Origin: an uncultured Faecalibacterium sp.
Lineage (GTDB): Bacteria; Bacillota; Clostridia; Oscillospirales; Ruminococcaceae
Assembly: GCA_934524985.1 (NCBI GenBank)
Contig: CAKSYT010000009.1
Span: 1-64,000 of the forward strand
Length of the DNA stretch: 64,000 bases
Reading direction: 5' to 3'
Shown: positions 1 through 8,111 of the stretch, piece after piece
Numbering within the stretch: position 1 is the stretch's first letter
How the letters are laid out: every line of letters starts with the position of its first letter
Made by a program: the position numbers and the translations under genes
The notes under the pieces: generated by a model
Told to the model about the DNA's origin: nothing
The model's database searches: none
What the model saw: the letters and a program-made list of their open reading frames with translations, nothing else

Positions 1-1
1 T

Positions 2-77
2 GGACGGTTAGCTCAGCTGGTAGAGCATCTGCTTGACGTGCAGGAGGTCACAGGTTCGAGTCCTGTACCGTCCACCA
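2..77 (+). tRNA. tRNA-Val (GAC)
   Basis: A full cloverleaf can be folded: acceptor GGACGGT pairs with ACCGTCC, the D arm is GCTC/GAGC, the anticodon stem closes the loop TTGACGT (anticodon GAC) and the T arm is ACAGG/CCTGT. The CCA end is encoded. It is followed within two bases by a strong hairpin terminator, so it is probably the last or only gene of its transcript. Confidence 0.97.
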
Positions 78-78
78 C

Positions 79-109
79 ATCCCCAGACCATTCGGTCTGG
101 GGATTTTTG
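79..109 (+). terminator. Rho-independent terminator of tRNA-Val
   Basis: The stem ATCCCCAGACC / GGTCTGGGGAT has a short ATTC loop and is followed by a T-run. It lies immediately after the encoded CCA of the tRNA. Confidence 0.93.
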
Positions 110-239
110 TTGTCATTCGCCAGCCCACGTTGAAGAGGAACAGCAAGCCGCAAATTTCACGCTATCGGGGGTGTTCTTTCCCTAGCGGGTGTGGTATACT
201 CGGCTTAGTTCAACAAATCGGAATTGGGAGGCTCGAATC

Positions 240-431
240 ATGTGGAATGAATTAGGCATAAGCGGTGGAACCGCGATCATTATTTTGATCGCGCTGTATT
301 ATGTTATCAAATGGGCAGTGAGAAACGGCATCAAAGAAGCGTACCGTGCTATCACGGGAGAGAAAACCAATGAAGATATCCAAAACGAAACAGAGCTGAA
401 AGAGCTTGGATTGGATTCAGACGATAAATAA
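240..431 (+). CDS. small single-span membrane protein (63 aa)
   Basis: The protein starts MWNELGISGG and has one hydrophobic segment at about residues 9-24, then a charged cytoplasmic-looking tail (KWAVRNGIKEAYRAI...). A GGGAGG ribosome binding site sits about 8 bases before the ATG at 240; an in-frame GTG further upstream has no such site. The layout (short N-terminus, one helix, KWAVRNGI-like stretch) resembles small uncharacterised Firmicute proteins of the DUF6019 kind, but that link is from memory and tentative. A candidate -10 (TATACT at 195-200) lies upstream. The next small gene follows after 24 bases, so the two are probably co-transcribed. Function unknown. Confidence 0.7.
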   Translation: MWNELGISGGTAIIILIALYYVIKWAVRNGIKEAYRAITGEKTNEDIQNETELKELGLDSDDK

Positions 432-455
432 ATCGAAATTCAAGGAGGTTCTGTT

Positions 456-659
456 ATGCGCACGGAGAAGAAATCCCACCGATCTAGGATGGATCCTATT
501 GTTGCTTTAGTTTTGATTTTCGCTGTACTAAAAGTAACAGGATTGATTTCGTGGTCATGGCTATGGGTACTCAGCCCGATTTGGATCACCCTTTTGATTT
601 TCGCTGCTATTTTTTCTTCCATTTTGGTCGGTGGACGAATCGTTAAAGGAAAATGGTAA
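456..659 (+). CDS. small two-helix membrane protein (67 aa)
   Basis: A strong AAGGAGG site precedes the ATG. After a basic N-terminus (MRTEKKSHRSR) there are two hydrophobic segments, about residues 13-31 and 34-58, joined by the aromatic stretch GLISWSWLWVLSPIW. Short bacterial proteins with this ISWSWxWVLxPxW signature are often labelled transmembrane Fragile-X-F-like; the label says nothing about function. It lies 24 bases after another tiny membrane protein gene and 70 bases before a PPC-domain gene, all on the same strand. Confidence 0.75.
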   Translation: MRTEKKSHRSRMDPIVALVLIFAVLKVTGLISWSWLWVLSPIWITLLIFAAIFSSILVGGRIVKGKW

Positions 660-729
660 CTTCCAGTTTGCCGCGCACGTTCCCGGCAAGGAACAGCGCA
701 CAAAAACCACATAAAGGAGATGCTTTTCC

Positions 730-1149
730 ATGGAATACAAACGTTTTGGCAACAAGATCATTGTACGCATCGACAAGGACGAGGAGATCCTCGAACAGGT
801 CAAAGAGCTTGCCCTGAAAGAAAACATCCGCCTTGCCGCTGTGCAGGCGCTGGGCGCCACCAACAGCTTTACGGTGGGCGTATATAATGTAGCGGAGAAG
901 CAATACTACGCCAACACCTTCAGCGGCAGCTTTGAGATCGTATCCCTGACCGGCACCATCAACACCATGAACGGTGAATTTTACACCCACCTGCACATGA
1001 GCGCCGGCAACGACAAGGGCGAGGTGTTCGGCGGGCATCTGAACCGGGCGGTGGTCAGCGCCACCTGTGAGATGGTGGTGGATGTTCTGGACGGAACGGT
1101 AGACCGCCAGTATGACCCCGTTACCGGGCTGAACCTGTTCAAGTTCTGA
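730..1149 (+). CDS. PPC (DUF296) domain protein
   Basis: A 139-residue protein that is one complete PPC/DUF296 domain, the fold shared by bacterial stand-alone proteins and plant AT-hook DNA-binding proteins. Diagnostic stretches are the ALGA-type turn (QALGATNSFTVG), the LTGTI strand and the metal-site region FYTHLHMSAG followed by VFGGHL; the two His of THLH and the His of GGHL are the usual metal-binding positions. An AAGGAGA site precedes the ATG. A bidirectional terminator follows, shared with the convergent lipase-like gene. Bacterial PPC proteins are proposed to bind DNA or nucleotides, but the specific role is unknown. Confidence 0.9.
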   Translation: MEYKRFGNKIIVRIDKDEEILEQVKELALKENIRLAAVQALGATNSFTVGVYNVAEKQYYANTFSGSFEIVSLTGTINTMNGEFYTHLHMSAGNDKGEVFGGHLNRAVVSATCEMVVDVLDGTVDRQYDPVTGLNLFKF

Positions 1150-1168
1150 TCTTTGCTGTAAAACAAGC

Positions 1169-1204
1169 CAAGGCCGCTGCGCAGACATCGCGCAGCGGCC
1201 TTTT
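1169..1204. terminator. bidirectional terminator between convergent genes
   Basis: The stem AAGGCCGCTGCGC / GCGCAGCGGCCTT surrounds an AGACATC loop, with T-rich sequence on both outer sides. It serves the PPC gene (plus) and the lipase-like gene (minus). Confidence 0.9.
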
Positions 1205-1206
1205 AC

Positions 1207-2781
1207 TTATAGCTCTTCCTGCCGGGTGTAGGGCTCCATGCCGTGGTCGGCGGGGTCGTAGGATTCCAGCACGGTGATGTAGTTTTCCTGAAAGTGGCAC
1301 ATCACCGTCTTTAGCATGCCGCTCAGCTGCCCTTTTACCGTGATGGTGGACAGAACAAAGTCTGCCACCAGCTGCACGGTATCCGGCTGCAATTCAAAGC
1401 ACAGGCCGACTGCCAGCATGGGGATGACGACCTGCTGCGCCTGCAGCGGCACCGCGCTGCCCAGCTTTTCCAGCACCGGACGGCTCAGCGCCGAGGCTGC
1501 CTGTACGCAGCGCTCCACCTTTTCCTGCGGGAAGCGCTGCATCAGCTCCATGCTGCGCAGCTGCGCCGCCACGGCGGCATCGTCCCGCACGATGCCTTGG
1601 GTCACTTCTTCCTCCGTGCGGGTGGTCGCGCATTGCAGCATGCAGCGCATGGCGTCCTCGTAGTCCTCGTAGTAGGTCTGACGGTCGCAGAACAGGTCCA
1701 GCATGGAGCGCAGCACAGCATCGGTCTCCTCGGTGACCGCCAGCCGCCCGAAGTCCATCGGCGTGCCCTCCATCCGCGCGCTGCGGTCGTTCAGCGCCTC
1801 CAGCTCCTCCGGGATGACCGTGGAGGGCAGAAAGCGGTCGTTGCCGTTGCGGTAAAAGCCCCACTCTGCGGGCAGAATGCGGGGAATGACGTCACCGCTG
1901 GAAATGATATTGAAGATATTGCTGGTGCCCCAGTCCTTTTTCAGGCTGCCGTCTGCCGCGTGGTTGTTGTCAAAATCCTGCTGTAAGTCGGGGCAGTCTG
2001 CCGCCGTCAGGGCTGCCGGGGCGGCAAAGGTATAGACGTAGGTGTTTTTCTTTTCCAGCTGCGGCAGCACAGCGGGCAGGCGCGCCGCCACAAGGTTGGT
2101 CACGCCGCCGCCCCGGCTGTAACCGCCCATCCAGAGCTTCAAAGTGCCCAGCGGCTGACGCTTTGCCGATGCCTGAACGTATCCGCGTATTTTTTCAACC
2201 AGCTGCCGCGCCGCCGTCACAAAGCCGACATGGGCGCTGCCGGGTCCTGCATGAAGGTTGCCGGACCACTCGGCTCCATAGCCGGAACCGCGCAGAAACG
2301 CCCCGATGATGGTCACCTGTCTGCCGCCGCGCACCAGCGTTTTGCGGGCGATGGCGCAGCCCACGGTGTCCGGGGTGTCGTTCAGGCTGTGGGTATAGTT
2401 GAACAGCTGCACCTCGGTAAAGCCCAGCTTTGCAAAGGCGTCCCGGATATGGTCGGCGCGGCCAACCTCGCCCTCCATCCAATAGCGCTGGTCGCTCTCC
2501 CATGTACAGTCGGCGGCTGCCGCCATGCCCAAGGTGGCCAGCGCCAGCTGGTTGTCGTACTCTGTGGCCGGGTGGTCGAACAGGCTGTCGCTGTAATAGT
2601 AATCGTGCCGCAGGTCGGCACCGCAGCGGTCGCTGCGGTACCACAGGGTATAGTAGTCGTCCGGCACAGCGCGGCCGACCAGCGCCGTAGCCGCCTCGGC
2701 CTGCGGCAGCGCCGCAGCGGAAGCCAGTGCCCCCGCCGCAAGGGTCACCGCAAGACCCTTACAAAAATCCCGTCGTTTCAT
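1207..2781 (-). CDS. Tat-exported alpha/beta hydrolase, lipase-like (Mbeg1/DUF2974 type)
   Basis: A 524-residue protein starting MKRRDFCKGLAVTLAAGALA, a twin-arginine signal followed by a hydrophobic core and an AEA-type cleavage region, so it is predicted to be exported folded. The centre carries the nucleophile elbow LWMGGYSRGGGVTNLVA with Ser222 in GYSRG, the layout of class-3 lipases and DUF2974 (Mbeg1-like) hydrolases. A downstream DVIPRILPAEWGF stretch is typical of the region carrying the acid residue. The substrate is unknown; a secreted esterase or lipase is the cautious reading. It stands alone, converging on the PPC gene. Confidence 0.8.
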   Translation of the reverse strand: MKRRDFCKGLAVTLAAGALASAAALPQAEAATALVGRAVPDDYYTLWYRSDRCGADLRHDYYYSDSLFDHPATEYDNQLALATLGMAAAADCTWESDQRYWMEGEVGRADHIRDAFAKLGFTEVQLFNYTHSLNDTPDTVGCAIARKTLVRGGRQVTIIGAFLRGSGYGAEWSGNLHAGPGSAHVGFVTAARQLVEKIRGYVQASAKRQPLGTLKLWMGGYSRGGGVTNLVAARLPAVLPQLEKKNTYVYTFAAPAALTAADCPDLQQDFDNNHAADGSLKKDWGTSNIFNIISSGDVIPRILPAEWGFYRNGNDRFLPSTVIPEELEALNDRSARMEGTPMDFGRLAVTEETDAVLRSMLDLFCDRQTYYEDYEDAMRCMLQCATTRTEEEVTQGIVRDDAAVAAQLRSMELMQRFPQEKVERCVQAASALSRPVLEKLGSAVPLQAQQVVIPMLAVGLCFELQPDTVQLVADFVLSTITVKGQLSGMLKTVMCHFQENYITVLESYDPADHGMEPYTRQEEL

Positions 2782-2888
2782 GGTTCCATCCCCTCACATC
2801 CGCTTCTGCGGTCTGTACACCGCAGGCTTTTTTATAGTATAATCCTTTTTGCCGCCGGATGCAATTTTTACTTGCGGCGGCAGCCGGG

Positions 2889-3397
2889 ACGATTTAGAAT
2901 GTGCTCCGCTATCGGGTTGCGGCACCCAGCATCCGCATCGTGCCTTGAGCGGCACTTGCGTCTTGCTGGCCGCTGCCCCAACAACTCCTCCCTGTTTCCG
3001 CCGCTGGCGGCGGTCGTCGTCGTTGCACTCTGCACATATTCAGCGGAAAAATATTTATAATTTCGCAATTCTGGAAAATCTGCGGATTTTCCAGAATTGC
3101 CTTTTCACGGGAGGGGTCGTAACGGAAAACGGCATTTGCAGCGCCGCTTGCTGCGCAAGCGCGGCGCTGCGGGGGAGTGGGTGCTCGCCCTCTCCGTCAT
3201 CGCTGCGCGATGCCACCTCTCCCAAAGGGAGAGGCAAGAGCACTGCCGGAAGCTTTCTCATTACACTTAATACTTCAGCAACAAGCCTTAAACCTTGGCT
3301 CTCCCTTCGGGAGAGCTGGCGCGGGAGCGCCTGAGAGGGCGTATAAAAAACGAATACCGGAGCGTCCGCAAACGCTCCGGTATTCCGACAATATAAT
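2889..3397. repeat. composite interspersed repeat (large-hairpin family) interrupted by a MITE-like copy
   Basis: The left end reads ACGATTTAGAATGTGCTCCGC, matching the left end of the intact copy at 28815. At 3065-3100 there is a perfect 16-bp hairpin with a TGCG loop, followed by CTTTTCACGGGAGGGGT as in the intact copy. The right-hand hairpin (3352-3385, ATACCGGAGCGT/ACGCTCCGGTAT) is present, but a MITE-like element at 3187-3340 lies between the two halves. With 2782-2888, which holds only the upstream region of the lipase gene, this fills the gap between genes. I see no supported coding sequence in 2782-3400. Confidence 0.75.
3187..3340. repeat. MITE-like repeat (ACCCTCTCAG family), nested copy
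   Basis: It begins GCCCTCTCCGTCATCGCTGC and ends GCGCCTGAGAGGGC, giving imperfect terminal inverted repeats. Inside are two GAGAG-core hairpins, CCTCTCCC/GGGAGAGG and GCTCTCCC/GGGAGAGC, separated by a roughly 60-base A+T-richer spacer. This arrangement recurs at 6484, 11747, 19062 and 47709. Confidence 0.8.
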
Positions 3398-3400
3398 TAT

Positions 3401-4285
3401 TTACAGCGAAAGATCCAGTTCGTGGCAGTACTCCACGATGTGGTGGAACATCTGCTCCACGGCGGGAGCCATGGAGGCCGGACGCTGCACGGCCAGACCC
3501 ACCACGCGGTACTCCTCCGGCTCGATGGGGTACACCTTGACGGCGGCCTTGCAGTCCCGCAGCAGCATCTGCGGCATGATGGAGATGCCCAGCCCGGCCT
3601 CCACCATAGCGATATTGGACTGGTCGTCGATGACGTGGCAGCGGCGCTCGGTGCCGATCTTGTATTTCTTGAGGAACTGGCGCATTTCGGCGTCGGTGGC
3701 GTCGCACTGCACTACAAAGCTCTGGCCGTTCATCAGCGCCGGGGTCATTACGCCGTCCTGCGGCTCCGGCCAGTCCTGCGGCACGATGCACAGCAGCGGC
3801 TCCCGGAACAGCTCGGTGAGGCTGAACTCCTCCCGGCAGGTGGAGGACAGGAAGGCAATGTCCACCTGACCGGTGCGCAGCCACTCCTTGACATCATCGT
3901 AGGTGCCCTGATATACTTCGATCTCGATCTGCGGATAATGCGCCGAAAAGCTTTTCAGCAGCCCGGGCAGCAGCGATGCGCACACCGAGTTGAATACGCC
4001 CAGCTTCACCTTGCCCTTCTCCAAGCCGTTCAGGCGGGCGATGCTCTGCTTCAGCGCCTCGTCACTGTTGAGCACATCGCGGATAGAGGGGTACAGGGAA
4101 GCGCCGTAACTGGTCATGGATACGCCGTTTTTGCCGCGGTTGAACAGGGCAAAGCCCAGCTCCTCCTCCATTACGGCAATGGCGTGACTGATGGCCGAGG
4201 GGGTCAGGTGCAGCTGCTGTGCCGCCTTGTTAAAGCTGCCCTGCCGGGCCACGGCATCAAAAATTTCGTAAGAAAATAGCGTCAT
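3401..4285 (-). CDS. LysR-family transcriptional regulator
   Basis: A 294-residue protein of normal LysR length. The N-terminal winged HTH is clear (FDAVARQGSFNKAAQQLHLTPSAISHAI, about residues 8-35), followed by a substrate-binding domain (KGKVKLGVFNSV...). The ATG at 4285 is chosen over the upstream TTG because AAGGAGG lies 8 bases before it. It faces away from the TraX-like gene, with 246 bases between them that hold both promoters. LysR proteins often regulate the divergent neighbour, so TraX is a candidate target. The ligand is unknown. Confidence 0.9.
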   Translation of the reverse strand: MTLFSYEIFDAVARQGSFNKAAQQLHLTPSAISHAIAVMEEELGFALFNRGKNGVSMTSYGASLYPSIRDVLNSDEALKQSIARLNGLEKGKVKLGVFNSVCASLLPGLLKSFSAHYPQIEIEVYQGTYDDVKEWLRTGQVDIAFLSSTCREEFSLTELFREPLLCIVPQDWPEPQDGVMTPALMNGQSFVVQCDATDAEMRQFLKKYKIGTERRCHVIDDQSNIAMVEAGLGISIMPQMLLRDCKAAVKVYPIEPEEYRVVGLAVQRPASMAPAVEQMFHHIVEYCHELDLSL

Positions 4286-4531
4286 GCCCAAAGCCTCCTT
4301 CCGTCTTTACTGGTTCGGAGACGCCTGATTCTCTGTGAATCTTTTTCATCTTTCATTTGAGATAGTTCAATTATCTTCTTGATTGTACTATCCCGCGCCT
4401 TTTCTGTCAAGCATTTTACCCCGATTTTTGCACGCTCTGTGCAGATTTTGCCGCAGCAGATGCAGGAAACGCCGCCTTTGCTCCGTTATAGTTTTTATAA
4501 CGTTTTTTATAACATGACCGAGGTGTTTTTT

Positions 4532-5278
4532 ATGACCGAACTTTCCCCGCGCCGCAGCTTCAGCGGCACTGCTCTTAAAACCATTGCCTGCGTCACCATG
4601 CTGGTAGACCACATCGGCGCGTCCTGCATCGAAGCGGGCATCCTTACGCCCGGGCTGGACGCCGGCACCCTCTCGCAGGGCACCCTTTCCGCCTATCCGC
4701 TGTACCGGCTGGACATGGTGCTGCGCTTCACCGGGCGGCTGGCCTTTCCCCTGTTCTGCTTTTTGCTGGTGGAGGGCTTTGTGCACACCCACAACGTCAA
4801 AGGCTATCTTGGGCGGCTGGTGCTGTTCGGCCTTTTGAGCGAAGTACCCTTTGACCTTGCGTTCTTCCGCACCCCCTTTGACCCCAGTGCGCAGAACGTT
4901 TACTGGACGCTGGCGCTGGGCGTGCTGGCTATGGCAGGGCTCAAGCGCTTTGAAAAGGAAAACGGCCTGCCCGGCTGGCAGGGGCTTGTGTGGGCGGGCG
5001 GGTGCGCCGCGCTGGCGCTGGCTGCCAATACCGACTACAACGCCAGCGGCGTGATCATCATCTGCGCGCTGTACCTCACCCGCACAAACCGCAAGTGGCA
5101 GTGCCTTGCAGGCGCGCTGCTGTTTATGTTCGAGCTCACCGCCCCGCTGGCCTTTGTGCTGGTCTGGTTCTATAACGGACAGCGCGGCGCGTGCAGCCCG
5201 CTGCAAAAGAAGGCCTTTTACTGGTTCTACCCGGTGCATCTGCTGGTGCTGGCAGGCATCACGAACCTGCTGCTGTAA
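4532..5278 (+). CDS. TraX-family membrane protein
   Basis: A 248-residue polytopic membrane protein. The N-terminal stretch (SGTALKTIACVTMLVDHIGA) is the hallmark of PF05857 (TraX); further segments include LRFTGRLAFPLFCFLLVEGF, GYLGRLVLFGLLSEVPFDLAF and the C-terminal FYWFYPVHLLVLA. F-plasmid TraX N-acetylates pilin, but chromosomal Firmicute copies such as this are of unknown function and probably act as membrane acyltransferases. The ATG at 4532 has a GAGGTG site 6-8 bases upstream and matches family length; in-frame codons further upstream are not needed. Divergent from a LysR gene and followed by a strong terminator. Confidence 0.85.
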   Translation: MTELSPRRSFSGTALKTIACVTMLVDHIGASCIEAGILTPGLDAGTLSQGTLSAYPLYRLDMVLRFTGRLAFPLFCFLLVEGFVHTHNVKGYLGRLVLFGLLSEVPFDLAFFRTPFDPSAQNVYWTLALGVLAMAGLKRFEKENGLPGWQGLVWAGGCAALALAANTDYNASGVIIICALYLTRTNRKWQCLAGALLFMFELTAPLAFVLVWFYNGQRGACSPLQKKAFYWFYPVHLLVLAGITNLLL

Positions 5279-5297
5279 TTTTACCGATAAATAGCGC

Positions 5298-5334
5298 AAT
5301 GCCGGACAGTCTGCGGGCTGTCCGGCATTGTTAT
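5298..5334 (+). terminator. terminator of the TraX-like gene
   Basis: The stem AATGCCGGACAG / CTGTCCGGCATT has loop TCTGCGGG and is followed by GTTATTATTT. The loop belongs to the conserved YYGCRG type seen in many hairpins of this window. Confidence 0.85.
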
Positions 5335-5356
5335 TATTTATGGAGGGTGTCACCAA

Positions 5357-5401
5357 AAGGAAAATCCCCCGCAGTTTTCACGAAACTACGAGGGATTTTC
5401 T
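5357..5401 (-). terminator. terminator downstream of the tRNA-Ser pair
   Basis: Read on the minus strand, AAAATCCC...AGTTTTCGTGAAAACT...GGGATTTTCC forms a long interrupted stem followed by CTTTT, directly after the CCA end of tRNA-Ser(GCT). Confidence 0.8.
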
Positions 5402-5495
5402 TGGCGGAGTAGGAGGGATTTGAACCCTCGCGCCGTTGTTTAGACGACCTACGCCCTTAGCAGGGGCGCCTCTTCGGCCTCTTGAGTACTACTCC
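5402..5495 (-). tRNA. tRNA-Ser (GCT)
   Basis: A minus-strand class II tRNA of about 94 nt with an extended variable arm. The anticodon stem CGCCC/GGGCG closes loop CTGCTAA, so the anticodon is GCT. Acceptor GGAGTAG pairs with the 3' CTACTCC, and CCA is encoded. It lies 33 bases downstream of a second tRNA-Ser on the same strand. Confidence 0.95.
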
Positions 5496-5528
5496 AGAGC
5501 AAAGTGTGTTACACTTATTCAATAAAAA

Positions 5529-5616
5529 TGGCGGAGAGAGTGGGATTCGAACCCACGGTACGTTGCCGTACGGCAGTTTTCAAGACTGCTTCCTTAAACC
5601 ACTCGGACATCTCTCC
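5529..5616 (-). tRNA. tRNA-Ser (TGA)
   Basis: A minus-strand class II tRNA of 88 nt. Acceptor GGAGAGA pairs with TCTCTCC; the anticodon loop is CTTGAAA (anticodon TGA); the long variable arm contains the palindromic stretch GCCGTACGGC; CCA is encoded. Tandem with tRNA-Ser(GCT), probably on one transcript. Confidence 0.95.
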
Positions 5617-5777
5617 TTGTGGACACTCGCGTTACGCCGTGTCGAATGCCTACTTACTTTACCAGATTTACGCCGTTCTGTCAAGCCCTTATGCAAATTT
5701 TTTCTTTTTTCTGTACGGCAGCTGCACAGCGGGCACATTTATCACAACCTTTATTCGAAGTTTTTTTGGAATTTCTC

Positions 5778-5806
5778 TTTACAGAAACACCTTTTTGTTG
5801 TATAAT
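5778..5806 (+). promoter_or_regulatory. sigma-A promoter of the LexA-like repressor gene
   Basis: TTTACA (5778-5783) and TATAAT (5801-5806) are separated by exactly 17 bases, about 40 bases before the start codon. The spacer is A/T-rich; no clear palindromic operator was identified. Confidence 0.85.
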
Positions 5807-5847
5807 AAAACCAACATAAACCACCCATCGGGAAAAGGAGCATCATT

Positions 5848-6480
5848 ATGTCGTTTTCAGAGCTATTGAAGCAGTGCCGCAAAAAGCAGGGCGTCAGCCA
5901 AGCGGAGCTTGCCTCCAGACTGGGGGTCACCCAGCAGGCTGTCGGCAAGTGGGAAAGCGGCAAGTCCTCCCCCGACCCCTCCACCGTGGCCCGCATTGCG
6001 GAGCTGCTGAACACCACGGCGGACTATCTGCTAGGGCTGTACCGCCCGGTCAGCAACGTTTCTGCCCCCGAGGAGCGCTTTTTCGGCAGCTACACCGAGA
6101 GCCTGATCCCGGTCATCGGCACGGTAAAGGCCGGTTACGGCGCACTGGCCTTTGAAGAGGACTATGGGCAGGAGTACGCCCGCGTGAAGGACCCCGCCAA
6201 CTATTTTTATCTGGTGGTGCGCGGCGACAGCATGGAGCCCCGCATTCAGGACGGCGACCTTGCGCTGGTGCACAAGCAGGACACGCTGGAAAACGGCGAC
6301 CTGGGCGTTTTGATCTACGGCGACGAGGGCGAGGGCACCTTGAAGCGCTACATCCAGCGCGGCAACTGCGTGGTATTGCAGCCCTTCAACCCCGCCTATC
6401 ATGAAATGGTCATCAAGGGCGAGGATCTGAACCACCTGCACATTGCAGGCCGCGTGGTGGAGACCAAGGCCAAGTGGTAA
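5848..6480 (+). CDS. XRE-type LexA-like self-cleaving repressor (S24 family)
   Basis: A 210-residue protein with an N-terminal HTH_3 domain (GVSQAELASRLGVTQQAVGKW, residues 15-35) and a C-terminal S24/LexA peptidase domain. The catalytic pair is visible: Ser128 in VVRGDSMEPRIQDGD and Lys166 in GTLKRY. An Ala-Gly bond at residues 95-96 (TVKAGYG) fits the autocleavage site. This is the CI/LexA-like stress-repressor architecture rather than classical LexA, whose DNA-binding domain differs. AAGGAG precedes the ATG and a consensus promoter lies just upstream. Its targets are unknown; it could control itself or the DNA-repair-type radical-SAM pair 270 bases downstream. Confidence 0.92.
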   Translation: MSFSELLKQCRKKQGVSQAELASRLGVTQQAVGKWESGKSSPDPSTVARIAELLNTTADYLLGLYRPVSNVSAPEERFFGSYTESLIPVIGTVKAGYGALAFEEDYGQEYARVKDPANYFYLVVRGDSMEPRIQDGDLALVHKQDTLENGDLGVLIYGDEGEGTLKRYIQRGNCVVLQPFNPAYHEMVIKGEDLNHLHIAGRVVETKAKW

Positions 6481-6483
6481 GTA

Positions 6484-6645
6484 GAACCCTCTCAGTCATC
6501 GCTACGCGATGCCAGCTCCCCCAAAGGGGGAGCTTATAGCACTGCCATAAGCTTTTATCATTCATTCGATACGTTTCCGTTATCGCCAAAAGCTCCCCCT
6601 TCGGGGGAGCTGGATGCGACCAACGGGAGCAGACTGAGAGGGTTC
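6484..6645. repeat. MITE-like repeat, intact copy with 14-bp perfect terminal inverted repeats
   Basis: The ends are GAACCCTCTCAGTC and its exact complement GACTGAGAGGGTTC. Inside are two hairpins, AGCTCCCCC/GGGGGAGCT, one near each end, separated by an A+T-richer spacer. At 162 bp with no coding capacity, this is the type specimen for the family in this window. It begins four bases after the stop codon of the LexA-like gene. Confidence 0.85.
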
Positions 6646-6752
6646 GAGGCCAGGCACTGCCCTATTTTTCATAAAGCCATCTGCTGTTTTGCGCATGGCT
6701 TTATTTTTTGACCCTTTTTCCCGGTTTTATCCCCTTTGGAGGTGCATTCTGC

Positions 6753-8111
6753 ATGGAACAGACCCTGATGGACAAGCTGACCATTCTGGCCGACAGTGCC
6801 AAATATGACGTTGCCTGCACCTCCAGCGGGGCGTCCCGCACCGCGCGCCCGGGCACGGTGGGCAGCTGCTATGCCCCGGGCTGCTGCCACGCCTTTACCG
6901 CCGATGGCCGCTGCGTCAGCCTGCTCAAGGTGCTGATGACCAACTGCTGCTCCTTCGACTGCGGCTACTGCGTCAACCGCCGCTCCAACGATATCCCCCG
7001 CGCCACCTTTGCGCCCCGGGAGCTGGCAGAGCTGACCATGGAGTTCTACCGCCGCAACTACATCGAGGGGCTGTTTTTGTCCAGCGCAGTGCTGGGCACC
7101 CCGGACTACACCACCGAGCGGATGCTGGCGGTGCTGCGGCTGCTGCGAGGCGAATACCGCTTTGGGGGCTACATCCACGCCAAGGCCATTCCGGGCACAA
7201 GCCCGGAGCTTTTGCAGCAGCTGGGGTATCTGGCCGACCGTCTGAGCGTGAATGTGGAGCTGCCCAGCGAGCGCAGCCTGAACTTGCTGGCCCCGGACAA
7301 GGGGCGGCACTCCATCTTCCGCCCCATGAAGCAGATCGCGGTATCCGGCGCTGCCAGCCGGGAGGAACTTACTCTTTACCGCCACGCGCCCAAGTTCGCC
7401 CCCGCCGGGCAGAGCACCCAGATGATCGTGGGCGCTTCGCCGGAGACGGACTACCACATTTTAAAGCTGACCGAGGGGATGTACCAGAAATACGGGCTGA
7501 AGCGGGTGTTCTACTCCGCTTACATCCCGGTAGCCGAGGACACCCGCCTGCCCGCGCTGGACACAAAGCCGCCCCTTCTGCGGGAACACCGGCTGTATCA
7601 GGCCGACTGGCTGCTGCGGTTCTACCAGTTCGAAGCGGACGAGATCTTAGATAAGGATAACCCCAACTTCAACCCCTATCTGGACCCCAAATGCAACTGG
7701 GCGGTGCAGCACTATGGGCTGTTCCCGGTGGACGTGAACCGTGCCCCCTTCGAGATGCTGCTGCGGGTGCCGGGCATCGGCCCCAAAAGCGCCCGGCGCA
7801 TCTGGCGCGCCCGCAAGCAGGCGGCGCTGGGTCTGGACGAGCTGAAACGCATGGGCGTGGTGCTCAAGCGGGCGCAGTACTTCATCACCTGCCGGGGCTT
7901 TTCCGGGGCGCACCCGGGGCGCGGCACTGCCGGGCGGGAGCGCATTACCCGGGCGCTCATCGACCCCAACGTATTCAGCGGCAGCTGCGAGCAGCTGAGC
8001 CTGTTCAGCCCGCCCGCCGTGGACAACCTCATCGGGCAGGGCGTGCCGCCCCGGGCGGCTGTCCGCATGGTAAGGGAGGAGGCGGTGCAATGTCTTGCCA
8101 AGGCGCTGTAA
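6753..8111 (+). CDS. putative DNA modification/repair radical SAM protein
   Basis: A 452-residue radical-SAM protein whose [4Fe-4S] motif is CSFDCGYC (Cys66, Cys70, Cys73). The C-terminal part carries a helix-hairpin-helix DNA-binding motif (LRVPGIGPKSARRIWRARK). This combination, with the partner gene overlapping its end, matches the TIGR03916 group (radical SAM protein linked to a uracil-DNA-glycosylase-like protein). Four Cys upstream of the motif (SCYAPGCCHAFTADGRC) may bind a further cluster. The ATG at 6753 has GGAGGTG before it. Chemistry and substrate are not established; a DNA base modification or repair role is inferred from the domains. Confidence 0.9.
   Translation: MEQTLMDKLTILADSAKYDVACTSSGASRTARPGTVGSCYAPGCCHAFTADGRCVSLLKVLMTNCCSFDCGYCVNRRSNDIPRATFAPRELAELTMEFYRRNYIEGLFLSSAVLGTPDYTTERMLAVLRLLRGEYRFGGYIHAKAIPGTSPELLQQLGYLADRLSVNVELPSERSLNLLAPDKGRHSIFRPMKQIAVSGAASREELTLYRHAPKFAPAGQSTQMIVGASPETDYHILKLTEGMYQKYGLKRVFYSAYIPVAEDTRLPALDTKPPLLREHRLYQADWLLRFYQFEADEILDKDNPNFNPYLDPKCNWAVQHYGLFPVDVNRAPFEMLLRVPGIGPKSARRIWRARKQAALGLDELKRMGVVLKRAQYFITCRGFSGAHPGRGTAGRERITRALIDPNVFSGSCEQLSLFSPPAVDNLIGQGVPPRAAVRMVREEAVQCLAKAL

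Noticed and set aside
2849..3334. Open frame of 161 codons in the first intergenic repeat region
   Set aside because: It spans hairpins and repeat ends that recur elsewhere in other frames, so it is not protein-coding.
5482..5869. Plus-strand open frames across the tRNA-Ser genes
   Set aside because: They are made largely of tRNA complement and promoter sequence and lack ribosome sites.
5848..6480. Classical LexA
   Set aside because: The DNA-binding domain is HTH_3 of the CI type rather than the LexA winged helix; only the S24 half is shared.
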